DNA of 64,000 nt. Origin: Molossus alvarezi. Its lineage: Eukaryota; Chordata; Mammalia; Chiroptera; Molossidae. The notes under the pieces were generated by a model. It was not told the origin of the DNA and did no database searches. It saw only the letters and a program-made list of their open reading frames with translations. The stretch's first letter is position 1. Every line of letters begins with the position of its first letter. Location of the stretch: positions 102,441,890-102,505,889 of the forward strand of contig CM073889.1 in assembly GCA_037176705.1 (NCBI GenBank), in the 5' to 3' direction. Shown in pieces: positions 23,561-35,556 of the stretch. The position numbers and the translations under genes are program-made.

Positions 23561-24944
23561 TCACCTGGGGCATCAACAGATTTCTATTCTGCCTCACTAT
23601 ATATGTTAAGAATCACATTTTTAGGGGCAACAATGATAAAACCTATACATTTAATGAGGTTCCAGTATGTTTCTAGTTCCTGGAAGTTAAGATGACTATA
23701 GCCTGGTAGGTGTAGTTGCCATATCTTAGCAACAGCAAACTAGGCCTTATCTGGTGATGGGGAGGGTGGTGTGCTGGTGGTGATGGAGCAGACTTTGCCT
23801 CACTTGGCAGGAAACAGGATTCTAGGTGGTTTCAAGAGAAGAAGGTGAGTGTTAGTTGTACCAAAAAGTCTCCTGGCACCTCATAAATAAGAATAAACCA
23901 GGGCCACTCCCTGCCAGTCCTTTATGTGGCTGTCCCTTCCTTTTCCCCAACAAGGTCACCCTGGTCATTTTCCTCTGGTTTCACTGAGCTTAATCCCATA
24001 GGATGTTCTCCTACCCAAGACCCTGCATCCAACTAGAGATGCTTATTTTGTGGACAGTAGGCCTCTGCTTCCCAGCATGGACTCAAAGGAGATGAGACAG
24101 TTGGCGTGACAAATAGATCATTTGATTTTTGTTGGGAGAAATTCAATTGTGTTAATAAGACTTCTGCATCTCAGGTCACACATCTCCATCTTTTCTAAGC
24201 CCCAAACACCTCTTTTCAACTTGGAAAATGGCATCCTCCCAGGGAGCTTATCTTTTGTTCTTCGTTGAACCTTCCTCTCTGTGAGAGGAAATGCATCCAG
24301 ACACAGGCAAGACAGTGACTTCATATCTCTTGAATGTTCACTGTGCCTATCTGACTGGTAATGCTGTGTCTCTGGGAGGCTCACGGGGGGGACTTCCTTT
24401 GCTGGCCCCGCCCTGCCACTCTGCACACGTCCCTGCACTTTTCATCGACCTCACATGAGCCAAACCCAGCCGCTTATTCGCATTCATTCCATCTTTACAT
24501 TTTCTTCAGAGCAGTGACCTACTTAAGTGAACGGGAAGTACGAACCCCCAAGGAAACGTGCTGACAGCTGTTTCCTTGGTAGAATGAGATGGGGCATGTG
24601 TCTGAGAGGAGCATATGAGCTCTAAGAAGTGAAGGGACAGAAGATTTTTCAAAAAGTGTCAGATGATGAGTGTTCCCGGGGAAGTGATTGAAAACTGATG
24701 ATAGGAGGAGGGCTGGGTAAGAAATAGTTTCTCAAGGACAGACCTAAACTGGAATTTCTATGTTCTGTTCCATCTCCTCCCTCAGTGCCCTGATCAGTTT
24801 CTACTCTGAAGGTCCAGGTCTGAAGAATATCAGGGTCTAGATGGAGCAGAGAAAGTCAAACTCTAAACTTGTGGCAGGCAGTAAATCACAGCAAAGTTTG
24901 GAAGACAATTCAAAGATAAAAGTGACAGAAACAGCTTCAAATCA
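23561..24944. other. Unassigned sequence, no gene identified
   Basis: About 1.4 kb with no clear repeat or exon. A minus-strand 106-codon frame (24118-24438) and its plus-strand shadow look like chance. Confidence 0.4.
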
Positions 24945-25110
24945 AGAGCCTAGAAACTTTAATTTTTATGTTGAATTTGCCAGGAACTCACTGTGTGCTT
25001 CAAGCAATCATTATGACCCCTCTAAGCCTCACTTTTCTCAACTGTAAGATGTGTGGTTTAGACGAGATGATGGCTAAGATGCCTTCAGCTCTTAAATTCT
25101 TTGAAACACA
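24945..25110 (+). mobile_element. MIR-class fragment
   Basis: 'ctctaagcctcacttttctcaactgtaagatgtgtggtttagacgagatgatggctaagatgccttcagctct' follows the MIR3/MIRc core and tail order. Confidence 0.65.
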
Positions 25111-25655
25111 TAAAATGATTTACTTATTGGCTAAGGATCACTATTATTTAGTAAAGTTGTTAACAAGAAGACTGATTTATGTTTTATCCTTTTTTTTTTT
25201 TGAATAAAGGTATTTTATAGGATGGCCAACAGGTGGGTCACAGAAAAGATCAAAGATCTAAATAAGCCCCAAAAGGGACCATCAGCCTCTGAATCAGGGA
25301 CCACTGATTAGCTGTGCACTGTAGAGTCCATTTGGCCTCCCCTGGTGTGAGTCCCAGGCTTCACCATCCCAGGCATCCAATCCCAGGGGTGATCCTTTCC
25401 TTATCTATTTGTCTGGTATGTGGGAGGACCAGCCACCTCCATGACTAACACCCCAGAAACTCCTGGCTGAGCCCTAATGTGCACTTTGCATAATGTCCTC
25501 ATTTACTTGCAATGACGTGAATGCAGTGGGCACTGAATAATGCTGGATGCTAAATTCCACGATAAACCATCTGCTGTTTATTAGGGGACCTGTCAAAAGT
25601 AGGCATAACATATGAAAGTACTTTTGGATCATTTGAGAAGCTTAAACTTATAGTG
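25111..25655. other. Unassigned sequence
   Basis: No gene or repeat recognised apart from a T11 run at 25190-25200. Confidence 0.4.
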
Positions 25656-25659
25656 TTAT

Positions 25660-25810
25660 AGAATTTTAGAGTTAAAAGAGACGATATCCATCTGCTCTAA
25701 TATGAACGCGTTAGTGACTTGCCCAAGGTTACAAGTTAATTAGTGCAAAACCAGGACTCAAAATGAGCACCATATTCTCAGGTCTGTGGTCTTTCTAATG
25801 TACTATATTA
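25660..25810 (-). mobile_element. MIR-class fragment, antisense
   Basis: 'gtgacttgcccaaggttacaagttaattagtgcaaaaccaggactc' is the reversed MIR core. Confidence 0.65.
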
Positions 25811-25929
25811 TTTATGTAAGAACCTGAGTACACTTTAAATACAATTAATTAATTTTAAATGCGTAATGCATGCACTACAAAATTTAATAACAAAGTTATT
25901 TACAGTGAAAATTTAGTCTCTTATCTATT

Positions 25930-26090
25930 ACTGTCTCTAATCACTTAATATCCTCCTTCTTTGATCAATCTGGACTTATTTTGGTATAAGGTATGAGGTA
26001 GGGATCAGCTTTATATTTTCTTTCAGATGGCTATCCATTTATTTTACCGGCTGATGAAGTGTGTTTCTCTTTTGAGTTTTCGTGTTTATT
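25930..26090 (-). mobile_element. L1 ORF2 fragment, antisense
   Basis: 'ggtataaggtatgaggtagggatcagctttat' and 'cagatggctatccatttatttt' are the antisense of a well-conserved L1 ORF2 stretch. Confidence 0.55.
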
Positions 26091-26175
26091 CTTGCTCCCC
26101 CCCCCTTCCTATAAGAACTTGAGAATCAGCTGGCACATAAAAAATTATGTTGGTTTTAAAAAATAGGATTGTGTT

Positions 26176-26329
26176 GGCAGTAAGAGATAAACCAAAGAAC
26201 ATATACGCATAACCAATAGATACAGACAACAGTACTGTGAAGGCCGGTGGTGATGGGCGGGGAGTGGGACGGAGGGTGTCAAAAGGGGAAAAAGGAGGGA
26301 CATCTATAATTAAAAAAAATTAATATATT
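26176..26329 (+). mobile_element. Short bat L1 3' end with TSD
   Basis: Only the last about 150 bp of the bat L1 3' UTR ('agagataaacc...catataaccaatagata' type text to 'acatctataattaaaa'). An 18-bp TSD (aaaaaa-t/c-aggattg-t/c-gtt) lies at 26158-26175 and 26330-26347, with two mismatches. A classic severe 5' truncation. Confidence 0.88.
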
Positions 26330-26549
26330 AAAAAACAGGATTGCGTTAAATTGATATATTAATTTAGGAAGGTTTGACAGTGTCCTGCAGTCTGCTAGAG
26401 AGCGTCAGGACATAATTTCCTCTTTGATAAAAAGAAATATAGTAGGAGACACTATCTCCTCCTCCTTTTGATGTGGTTCTGTGAGCATGTGGTTGTCATA
26501 CCTTCCAACATCACACCTTACGTCACAAGTCACATCTTCTACTAAAATG

Positions 26550-27225
26550 TATTTCAACCACACTGGCCTACTGGCTGTTTTCTCAACTCAACTGGCAGGT
26601 TCTTTCTGTTCAGAACACACCCCACACCCACCTGCATAGCTTGCTTCCTCACCTCCTTTAAGAATTTGCATAAATGTCACCATCTCATGGAGTCTACCCT
26701 GACCACTTTGTTTAAGATTGTTAGTGCTGCCCAGCTGGTGTGGCTTGGTGGATTGGGTCTCATCCTATGGAATGAGAGGTCCCATTTGGTTCCCTCCCGG
26801 TCAGGGCACATGCCCAGGTTGCGGGCTCCATCCCCAGTGGTTGGCCTGCAGGAGGCAACCGATCAATGTTTCTCTCTCACATCAATGTTTCTATCTCCCT
26901 CTTCCTTCCTCTCTCTAAAAAATCAATAAAAACATATTTTTTTTTAGAAAGAAACCACATTTAAAAAAAATTACTATTGCTTCAACTCCCAGGTCCTAAC
27001 TTTCCTTATCCTGTTCTACTTTATTTTCCATACCACTCACCACCTTCTAACATACTAGGTCATTTACTTAATCATCATGCTTATTATTTATTATCTGTCT
27101 TTACCACTAATATGTCAGCTTCAAGACGGCAGAGAACTTTGTCTGTTTTATTCATTGCCATAACCCAAATGCCTAGAACTGTGACTAGCATACAGTAAGT
27201 GTTCAATAAATACTGTTTAACTGGA
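26550..27225 (-). mobile_element. L2 copy, antisense, split by a SINE
   Basis: Reversed L2 on both sides of the SINE: 'gcataaatgtcaccatctcatggagtctaccctgacc', then 'cagcttcaagacggcagagaactttgtctg' and 'gactagcatacagtaagtgttcaataaat'. Confidence 0.7.
26726..26945 (+). mobile_element. VES-type SINE, lineage B
   Basis: CTGCCCAGCTGGTGTGGCTTGG head, CT-rich body, 'aaaaaatcaataaaaac' end. The A box is damaged and I see no clean TSD, so it is older. Confidence 0.88.
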
Positions 27226-27239
27226 TTTAAAGAAAATGA

Positions 27240-27790
27240 AGTATTTATCTAATAAGAGATTTTATTACGAGTAGACATTACATTTTTATCAAATATATTT
27301 CCAGCATCCATGAAAGTAATATGACTATTTTCTCTGTTCATTACCAGACATGGAGAATGATATATTAAATTTTCTAATAGTGAAATATCCTTGCATTCTT
27401 GAAATAAAACTCACTTAACCATGGTATATTATTCTTTTCTTAATTGCCTGCTTTTGTTTGCTATTATATTTATTATATTTTGGGTTTTCTTGAATTGACA
27501 CTAAAAGTGAGATTGGTGGGAGTTTTGTCATGACATCTTTGTTATTCTGTTGTGCTGGCTTCAAGAGATAGTTTAGAATTCCCCACCAACTTTTTTAAAT
27601 GCTCTGGATTAGTCCAAGTAGTACTACTTTATTTTTTCATTGAAGTCTAGTTACATATGCATTTTTATGAGTATAATCTTGGGGTCCTCAAATTTTTTAT
27701 TTTGTTATGCTTAATATTTTATAAATGTAGTTATATTGTCTTTCATTTACACATTCAAAATTAAGTTAGAGTTAATTATTTTGGGAAATT
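27240..27790 (-). mobile_element. L1 ORF2 (RT region) fragment, antisense
   Basis: 'atatccttgcattcttgaaataaaactcacttaaccatggtat' and 'gttattctgttgtgctggcttcaagagatag' are antisense RT-region L1 text. Confidence 0.65.
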
Positions 27791-28024
27791 ATCAAGAACA
27801 AATCACCTCACACCATACACTCTTTTTAAACAAGTTTCAGTGAACTTGAAAGTTCAGATAACATTGCTGTGACTCCCCTTTCTCCCTTCCTTCTTTCCTT
27901 CCTTCCTTTAACTAATCAAATTTTTGCTCCAGTTTTAGCTTTATTTTTTGTGTTGGCATATTGGGGGTGGAGGGGACCAACTCCTAAACTATGCATTTTC
28001 TTAGAGCTATAAATACCTTGTTTT
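27791..28024. repeat. Unassigned, with a (CTTC)n patch
   Basis: A CTTC/TTCC tetranucleotide patch lies at about 27878-27907. Nothing else is recognisable. Confidence 0.55.
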
Positions 28025-28130
28025 GTAGATCATAAAACAGATACCCAGGAAGTTCAAGTACCCTGCTCACTCTCATTCTCACTGGAGAGTCAGACCTCAG
28101 TGCCCTTCATACTATACCACTGCTTCTCTG
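28025..28130 (-). mobile_element. MIR fragment, antisense
   Basis: 'cataaaacagatacccaggaagttcaagtaccctgctcac...ctataccactgcttctc' follows the reversed MIR layout. Confidence 0.5.
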
Positions 28131-28138
28131 TTAGTTCT

Positions 28139-28180
28139 GCGTGCGTGTGTGTGTGTGCGCGTGCGTGTGTGTGTGTGTGT
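28139..28180. repeat. (GT)n/(GCGT)n microsatellite
   Basis: A GT run interrupted by GCGC and GCGT units. The alternating purine-pyrimidine pattern could adopt Z-DNA. Confidence 0.9.
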
Positions 28181-28199
28181 TTCGTGTTCTGTTATTCCT

Positions 28200-28400
28200 T
28201 TCAAGCCTTCTCCCTTCCACAAATAATTGTTAAATACCAAATATGTGTCGGTCACTGTTGAAGGTGTTAGGAGATATGAAGATGAACAAGGCAGTCTTTG
28301 TAGTTGAGAAATTTACAGTTTAGTTAGAGACTCAGACAAGTAAACAGATAGTCGCAGCACGAAGATGGTGCACATAGGATGTAAATGGGCAGAAAGCACA
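28200..28400 (+). mobile_element. L2 fragment
   Basis: 'acaaataattgttaaataccaaatatgtgtcggtcactgtt' and 'gagatatgaagatgaacaaggcagtc' match the L2 3' end. Confidence 0.65.
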
Positions 28401-28935
28401 GTGGAGGGGGTGGGTCACTAAATGCGACTTGATGGTTGGAAGAAACTTGACAGAGTCTTGGACTTGGCCTGAGAAGAATTCTCTTCCTGTTTCCCATTCC
28501 TTGAGCTCAAATGTTCTATCAAGAACCAAACATATCTAAAAATATTCCCATTCCAGGGAAGGTGCTTTGGCCTAGAGAGCCCTGTGGTTAGAGTGCCTAT
28601 GTTGTCTATATTACAATCTCCACAACTCTTTCTTTCTGTTAATAAATATTGGGCCTCAAACCAGTTTGGAGTTCTCTCCTCCATCCTATATGGATTCTAC
28701 TCTCAGATGCTCTAGATAGAACCATCCCTTTGGCAATGCTCAAAGACTTCAGCAGTTCTAGGAGGCAGGAATTTATTCTTGAGAGGGCAGAAGATAAAGG
28801 TGTTTACTTTTATGTTTAACACAAGAGTCCTCTGGCAGTGGTTCAGTTGTGTTCACTTTAGTGCATTGAGGTTAACACTCTTGATTTATCTATCCCAAGA
28901 AATTTCTCAGTTTATTTATTATCGTTTTCCCTATA
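28401..28935. other. Unassigned sequence
   Basis: No gene or repeat recognised. The 88-codon minus-strand frame (28418-28684) has no resemblance. Confidence 0.4.
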
Positions 28936-29200
28936 CTAGTTCTTTTATTTAACACATTTGTGGCCTCCTGCTGGGTGCTTATCTCTGAATATAGCATTGT
29001 AGGAACACAAAAAATTAGAAGACACACTCCCTGCATTGTCTTATTCCTGACTATCTAAAGGAATTTTTAGTCTAGTTGGGAAGACAAGACAAATGGAAAC
29101 CAAAGATAAGTAACGGCAAGTTATTGTATAATATGTCTCAAAGGAATGGCATAAACAACTATTTCTATTGAGTGTAGGAGAGGGAGTGATTACTGTAGAA
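28936..29200 (+). mobile_element. L2 fragment
   Basis: L2 order: 'aacacatttgtggcctcctgctgggtgctt', 'cactccctgcattgtc', 'tagtctagttgggaagacaagac'. Confidence 0.6.
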
Positions 29201-29314
29201 TACAAAAGGTTTTATTTGCCCCAGATTTGTCCGTCTTCAAGCGTGTGATAGTTACTTCATGTACAAAATTGGCTAGGCTAGGAAACCCAATTGTTTTGTC
29301 AAATACCAGTCTAG

Positions 29315-29690
29315 ATGTTGCTGTGAAGATATATTTTTTTTAGATGTGATTAATATTAAAATTAGTAGACTTTGAATAAAGCAGACTACCCTCCATAATG
29401 TGGACGAGGCTTATCTAATCAGCTGAAGGCCTTAAGAGAAAAGACTGAGTTCCCTGAGCAGGAAGGAATCCTATCTTCAGAAGGCCTTCTTTAGACTCAA
29501 GACTGAAACATTAACTCTTCCCTGGGTCTCTAGCCTGCTGGCTTGGTCTGCACACTTTGAATTTGCCAGTCCCCACAGCTGCATGAATCATTTCCTTAAA
29601 ATGAATCCATCTCTCTCTATACATGCATGTCATTGAGTTTGTTTCTCTGGAAACCCAAAGATTCTCATCCTTTTTCAGCCTGGTCCCTAA
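29315..29690 (+). mobile_element. MLT2-like ERVL LTR fragment
   Basis: 'gactaccctccataatgtggacgaggcttatctaatcagctgaaggcctt', repeated 'gaaacattaactcttccctgggtctctagcctgctgg', and the end 'gtttgtttctctggaaaccc' match an old ERVL LTR. The exact family is from memory. Confidence 0.65.
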
Positions 29691-29759
29691 GGTAAGAAGA
29701 CCTAGTACATATAGATGTCTTCACTGATATGCAATGTCGTTCATTTCTTTATCCGTTCA

Positions 29760-29965
29760 AGAAAAATTTTATTAGCTACCTATTAGTATGGTGGATTAAG
29801 AGTGTAGGCTTTAAACCCAATCTACCTATGTTTATTTTCTAGTAGGACCCTCAGTTCTATCTGTAAAATGGATACAATAATGGTTGTTTTGAAGAATAAT
29901 TGAGTTTATAAAAATATGCTAAGTGTCTTAAACAGTTTCTAGCATGCATGTTAGCTATTTTTATT
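29760..29965 (+). mobile_element. MIR copy
   Basis: Near full-length MIR: 'gtgtaggctttaaacccaatc', 'cagttctatctgtaaaatggatacaataatgg', 'agtgtcttaaacagtttctagcatgcatgttagctattt'. Confidence 0.7.
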
Positions 29966-29969
29966 ATGA

Positions 29970-30830
29970 CTGTATAGTAGGGGTCCTGTACCTTGTGAGA
30001 CAATGTTAAGTATTATACACAGTTAGCTCTAAAGTAGCTCATGGCCTATTTGGGGAGTCAGAGAAATAAATGTACAGTCCCAAAAGAGTGTGATAGAGAT
30101 ATTTTAAAATTTTATTTTTCAATTGCAGTTTACATTCAATATTATTTTGTTAGTTGCAGGTGTACACATAATGGTTAGATAATCATATACTTTACAAAGT
30201 GGTCCCAGCAGTATTTCTAGTACCCACCTGGCACCATATGTAGTTATTACAATATTACTTACTGTGTTCCCTATATTGTACTTTGTTACGCTGTGACTGT
30301 TTTGTGACTGACCAATCTGTACTTCTTAATCCCTTTACCTTTTTTACCCAGTACCCCAACCCCCCTCCCCTGTCAACCATTAGTCTGGTCTCTGTGTCTA
30401 TAGTTTGTTTCTATATTGTTTTGTCTTTTATTTTGCTCTCTAGAGTCCACATATAAGTGAAATCTTATGGTTTCTGTCTTTCTTTGACTTATTTCACTTA
30501 GCATAATACCCTCTAAGTCCATCCATGCTGTTGGCAAATGGTAAGATTTGTGGTAGGGAGATTGATGGAGGTGCCCAGGGCCACGGGCTGTTCAGGAGAA
30601 CACCAACTTGGTGCTCAGAATGCTTCGTGGCCTGGACGAGAAATTTGAGGTTCAAGCTGTAAAGGCAGAAAGAATAACCTGTGTGTGGGGGGGGGGAGGG
30701 GGGAGCAGAGAAATGGTGGTGTATTCAAGGGAAGTGTTTGTCTGAAGAAAAGCGTGAGGGTGAATTGGCGGCAGGAGAGATAAGCCTGGGACCAGATGAT
30801 GGAGGGCTCTGTGGGCCAGAGTGAGATCAT
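29970..30830 (+). mobile_element. L2 copy, split by an antisense L1
   Basis: The L2 text 'agtagctcatggcctatttggggagtcag' precedes the L1 insertion. Afterwards 'agaagaatgcttcgtgg'-like text and 'gggaccagatgatggagggctctgtgggcca' (30783-30820) continue the L2 3' region. Confidence 0.55.
30105..30555 (-). mobile_element. L1 3' end, antisense
   Basis: Antisense L1 3' UTR and ORF2 end: 'tttatttttcaattgcagtttacattcaat', 'ccacatataagtgaaatcttatggtttctgtctttctttgac', 'ttatttcacttagcataat'. It inserted into the L2 copy. Confidence 0.8.
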
Positions 30831-30869
30831 CTCATCTTTATCTTGCTGATACCTACGAGGAGGGGAAGC

Positions 30870-31195
30870 CTGCTCAGACTCTGCACCCTGCTCAGAAGGG
30901 CTATTGTTCTGAACTCAGGGCCTTTCCCTGCAGCGTTCATCTTCCCACATCCCAGAACTTCTGATTGCCCTTTAAAGCTTAGTTCGAGACTACCTCCTCT
31001 GGGGAGACTTCCTGCCACCTTAGGCTGAGAGGGAGCCCCTCCGGTGTGTCCTGTAAGTCAGTGCTTCTGTCTTTGAAAGCGTATCTTATTTGGTCTCTGT
31101 CTTTTTCTTTCCACACAGAGATAACATTTTTATCTCTATCTACCACAGGCCTTTCAGTCTTGGCCCACAGTAGGTCCTGAATAAACGTCTATTGA
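30870..31195 (-). mobile_element. L2 copy, antisense
   Basis: Reversed L2: 'agcttagttcgagactacctcctctggggagacttcctgcc' and 'ggcccacagtaggtcctgaataaacgt'. Confidence 0.6.
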
Positions 31196-31204
31196 CCAAA
31201 TTAA

Positions 31205-31385
31205 TAAGAGAATTTAGGGGGCCCATCAGAATCCCCTGGGTAGAAGTTTCAAAATACGTATACATTGCCAGATCCACACCTACACACACGGGTATCTCTC
31301 AGCCTGGACTGGGGTTCGTGGATCTGTCTTTTGAAAAAGCCCCGTTTGATTTTGAGGCTCATCCCTGGGTAAGAACCACTGATGT
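31205..31385 (+). mobile_element. MER5-like hAT DNA transposon
   Basis: 'cccatcagaatcccctgggtagaagtttcaaaatac...ggatctgtcttttgaaaaagcccc...gtaagaaccactga' follows the palindromic MER5/Charlie layout. Confidence 0.6.
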
Positions 31386-31755
31386 AACTCAATCTATTCT
31401 TATGTCCACTCTGAAGTTCACTGAGGGTAAGTGACTTACCTGATATCACACAAAATTGAAGGAAGTACCTAAATATCTCTCCATTGTGTCTTTTCTTTTA
31501 CATTCTAAAGAAAAACAAAGATGTGTTGGGAAAAAGAGATTTGATGTGAGGCATGAAACAAAATATAAGTTTGAGATGAAAGTTCTCTGGTTCTTCAATA
31601 ACAATAATTATCATGAATGATGATAAACCCTATTGTATTTGAAAGTATAGATATTACTAATGATGGTGCAGATGTTTGGAATGGCTCAGCCCTGGTCAGC
31701 CCTGCTTCCTGTTTGTGTGAAAGGGAATGACTGAGAGAATGGCAAAGCTAAGCGT

Positions 31756-31801
<46 letters not shown>

Positions 31802-32435
31802 GCTCAAAGCTCAAAGAACCAAAGAGAGAATGTGTACATGTAAGAGAATGGGGTGGGGGACACAAGGAGGATGTTTAACTAGACGGAAGAGTGAAATAAT
31901 GAACTTCATGTACATTGTTACCCCAATATGAATTTGTAAAATCTAAATATTCTTTTTAACAATAAACATTTCTTGAGTGCCACCAGGTATGCTAGGCATG
32001 GCTAATAATACTTCTATTCCCTAAACTTTTATCTCACCTCATCCAAACCAATGCTTCCTAACAAGAAATTTGATTTTACTCTCAATAGATAAAGAAAATA
32101 GTTTTTTATTCTCCATTTAGGTCAAAAGCAATTTTGGCGGCAGTCCAGAAACTCCCCGGGGCACCAAGAATAACTAGAAGCTTATCTTTGTGAATGTCTT
32201 TTTTTGGGTCTGATTCTCATTCTCCAGCATGTTTTCTTCTCCAGTCCTTTGAATTTTCTTTCTTTTCTTTTAATTTTGCAGTTTTCATTTCTTTTTCATC
32301 ACATGTCTCTTCTTTGAAGTCTCCCCAGCTTCCTTACCTAGGTCTTCCATTCTCCATTGGGATGACAGTAACGTTTCAATAGCTCATATTAATGGAAGTT
32401 GGAGATTTACAGTCCTCGCAGTAGCAGGAATGCAG
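31386..32435. other. Unassigned sequence with a GT microsatellite
   Basis: About 1 kb with no gene seen. Weak L2/MIR-like text occurs near 31970-32060. Confidence 0.4.
31758..31797. repeat. (GT)n microsatellite
   Basis: A perfect run of about 20 GT units, the longest uninterrupted dinucleotide repeat in the window and so probably polymorphic. Confidence 0.95.
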
Positions 32436-32439
32436 TCTG

Positions 32440-32600
32440 GTGAAGTAGAGGGAGGCTTGGACATGGTTCTGGAGACCCTTTATCACTAACTAGCTGGATG
32501 ACCTTGGGCAAAATAGCAACTTCTTGGAATCTTAGGGCCTTATCTCTAAGAAGAAGGATTTGACAAACATAATTTCTAGGCATTAACATTCTGTGACATT
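32440..32600 (+). mobile_element. MIR fragment
   Basis: 'tatcactaactagctggatgaccttgggcaaaatagcaacttcttgg' is the MIR core. Confidence 0.7.
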
Positions 32601-32869
32601 GTTTTTAAAACTTTTCTTTTTTTAATGTAAAGAGTGAGATTTGCACTCATATTTGAAAATATGCTTTTTTGGTGATAATTAACACTGGGCTTAAAAGTCA
32701 TTTTGTATTCTGCTACTTTGTGTTGACTTGAGCTTTATACATGAGGGCTGGGATCTGGGACCCTGGTGTTCCAGGGCGTCATCAATCAAATGTTGGAAAC
32801 TTTCCAGATAGGAGCCCACTCTGAAGGGAATAAGGAGATAGAATAGAAACAGTCCTTGACTTGTGTTCT

Positions 32870-33225
32870 TTTTAAAAAAAATTGTGGTAAAGTCACATAA
32901 CATAAAATCTACCCTAGTAACACATTTTTAAGGTTACTGCAGTGTTGTTACCTATGGTGCAGATCTCTAGAACTTTTTCATCTTGCACGGTTGATACATA
33001 CTCAGTGCCCAGCAACGCCCCATTCCCCACATTGCCCAGCCCTGCAACTACCATTCTACTTTCTGCCTCTATGAGTTTGACTACTTTAGAAGCTTCAGAT
33101 AAGTGGAATCATGTAGCATTTGTCCTGTGATGGGCTTATTTCACTTAGCATAATGTCTTCAAGGTTTATCCATGTTGTAGCATGTGACAGAATTTCCTTC
33201 TTTTTAAAGACTGTATAATACTCCT
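32870..33225 (-). mobile_element. L1 3' end, antisense
   Basis: 'ttgtggtaaagtcacataacataaaatctacc', 'gaactttttcatcttgcac', 'cttcagataagtggaatcatgtagcatttgtcctgtgatgggcttatttcactt' are antisense L1M 3' text. Confidence 0.8.
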
Positions 33226-33519
33226 TGGCTTATGTACTGAACTAGAATTTTTTCTGAGTATGATACACGTAAAATTAAAACTCACATATTTCATTTCAAC
33301 ACTTTTTTGTACTCCTGCTGGTAGATCTTGATGCAAAAACTCTGGGGGCAGACTGGCCTAGTAGCCACTCACGTCCAAGATTAGGTCTCTTTACCTTTTG
33401 ATGTCTTACCAATATTGCATAATTCTCCTTGTATTATTTTTCATTAGAGTTAGCTTTATACAAAACAGAAGTTTCTGTCTGCAAACATGGCCTTTTTGAT
33501 GGAATGATCAGACTTTTGG

Positions 33520-33625
33520 GGGGCAATCTAGATTCTTGCCTTGACTCCAAGCAGCCTTAGGCAAAGTTCCTGCCATCATGGGCCTCAGTCTTCTCTTCTG
33601 TAAAATGGAGAGGTTAGATTAGTTC
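33520..33625 (+). mobile_element. MIR fragment
   Basis: 'gggcctcagtcttctcttctgtaaaatggagaggttagattag' is the MIR core; it directly abuts a MER20 element. Confidence 0.6.
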
Positions 33626-33627
33626 CG

Positions 33628-33845
33628 TGGTCCTCAGCAAGGGCAGTTTTGCCCTTCAGTGGACATTTGACAATGTCTGAAGACATTGTGGTTGTCACAC
33701 CTGGCACCTCACTACCTGTACTGGGTAAAGGCCAGGAATTCTACTAAACATCCCACAATGCACAGGACAGGCACCCCCAGCCCCATAGAATTATCCAGCC
33801 CCACATAATGATAGTGCTGAGGTAGTGGGATCCTGGACTAGCAAA
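33628..33845 (+). mobile_element. MER20 (hAT-Charlie) DNA transposon
   Basis: Near full length: 'ggtcctcagcaagggcagttttgcccttcagtggacatttgacaatgtctgaagacattgtggttgtcac', 'aaacatcccacaatgcacaggacaggc', 'gtgctgaggtagtggga'. Confidence 0.85.
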
Positions 33846-34719
33846 CGTCTGAGTTCTCTCCATCTGTGAAATGCCACGACTCCTCCATCGCTTCAATTTT
33901 CCCTTCACTCTCTCATCGGCTCAGGCCTCAGATAAAAGTGTGAAGTAGGAGATTTTATCCGATTTCTTCTTTCTCCTTTCCTCTTCTGCCCTTCCTAAGC
34001 TTTCATCCCCATTCCCTCCCTTCACTGTTTCTCATGCTCTGGGACAGGGCTGAGACATCTGAACAGGGTCTGAACTCTGGGTGGCATCAGGCTGGCTTCA
34101 GGGAAGAGGACATGTGATCAGCCTGGGCCTTAGCTGCCACACGGCTTCCCGCTCACGTTCTGTGTTCATGTGTGAGACCCCCACCCTCTAGTTATGTAAG
34201 CTTGTGGAGGTGGGGCACTGGAGTTTAGTACTAAAATAGGATGATGTTTAGTGCTTAGTTTCAATTTTAGCTACTGTTAAGTTTTGTTCCTTAGGCTTTT
34301 CTACCCCGACAGTTGCCGTCTTGTCCAGGACCTTAACGTGTGAAACAGTAACAATAGGCCTACCTGCTTGTGCAGGTTAGTCCAGAGAACCAAAGAAATA
34401 ACATGCCTTATATATACCTTGCCTTTGAGAGATAATCTTTAATAATTTATTTCTAGCATGTCTTTTATGCTAGAAATACATTAACTATTCAAACATAAAT
34501 CCACAACCTAGGTGTGATCTTTGATATTTCCTCCTTTCTCGTGTTCAGACCTAACTCATCTCCAAGGCCTGTCCATTTTGCCTCCTAAATATCCTCCAAA
34601 TCCAATCCTTAAACCCACCGGGTTCAGTAACTTCAGTCCAAGTTCCCATCACCTCACCCTGGACCACAGTGACCACTGGTCCCCCAGTCTTGTTAACACC
34701 GAAACAAGAGCCAGCATTC
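33846..34719. other. Unassigned sequence
   Basis: No gene or clear repeat recognised. The frame at 34521-34745 runs into the SINE tail. Confidence 0.4.
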
Positions 34720-34969
34720 CTTTTTTTTTTTTTATCCTCACCTGAAGACATTTTTCCATCCCTCTTGAGATAGAGCGGGAGGGAGAGAGGGAGGAAGAGA
34801 GAGAGAGAAACATCGATGTGAAAGGGACACATCGAGTGGCTGTCACCTGCATGACCAGACAGGGCCAGGGACAAACTGCAACTGAGGTAGGCACCCTTAG
34901 CGGAAACGAACCCAGGTCTCTCTGGACCGCAGGCCGACACTCTAACCGCTGAGCCAAACTGGCCAGGCC
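34720..34969 (-). mobile_element. VES-type SINE, lineage A
   Basis: Full length on the minus strand, with the A box (TGGCTCAGCGG complement at about 34949), hairpin tail and T13 tract. No clear TSD. Minus-strand frames of 110-129 codons here are SINE-derived. Confidence 0.9.
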
Positions 34970-35175
34970 CCTACCCCCCAACTTTTAACTCGTTTTTTTA
35001 AAAACTCCAGCCACAGTAGCCATTTCTCAATTCTTGAACTCTCCATGCATCTTCAGGAGCTTTGCACAAGTTTTTCCTCAGTCTGGAATGTTCTCTCCAC
35101 CCTTACTTCTACCCTTCTGTCTTAGCTCGGCTCTCCCAGAAGCAGACCCTGACCATCAGGACTTGAGTTTATATA

Positions 35176-35556
35176 CAGTAGTCCCCCTAATCTGCGGTTT
35201 AAGTGACCTCTGGTCAACTGCAGCCTGAAAGGAGTTAGTGGAAAATTCCAGAGATAAACAGTTCAGAAGTTTTAAGCTGCACACCGTTCTGAGCAGTGGG
35301 ATGAACTCTCAGCCGTCCAGCTTTGCCCCACCTGGGCCATGACCGTCCCTTTGTTGGGCGTCCCCATGCTACAGATGCCCTCTGCCCCCTGGCTACTTAG
35401 TGGCTGCAGGGGATGTCGCTGTGGTGTCATAGCCCTGTGCTCAGGTCACCCTCGTTTTACCTCATCACAACCCCAAAGTGCGAGGGCAGTGATGCTGGCC
35501 CTCGAATCCGCCGCTGGAAAGCCGTGAGATGCTTCCTGTAAGCGCAGAGGGGAGCA
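35176..35556 (+). mobile_element. Tigger (TcMar) DNA transposon, left part
   Basis: It starts CAGTAGTCCCCCTAATCTGCGG preceded by TA, the Tigger terminal inverted repeat. 'ggaaaattccagagataaacagttcagaagttttaagctg' and 'ccccaaagtgcgagggcagtgatgctggc' (about 35470, start of the transposase region) follow. The right end is not seen. A second Tigger-like element begins at 35557. Confidence 0.75.
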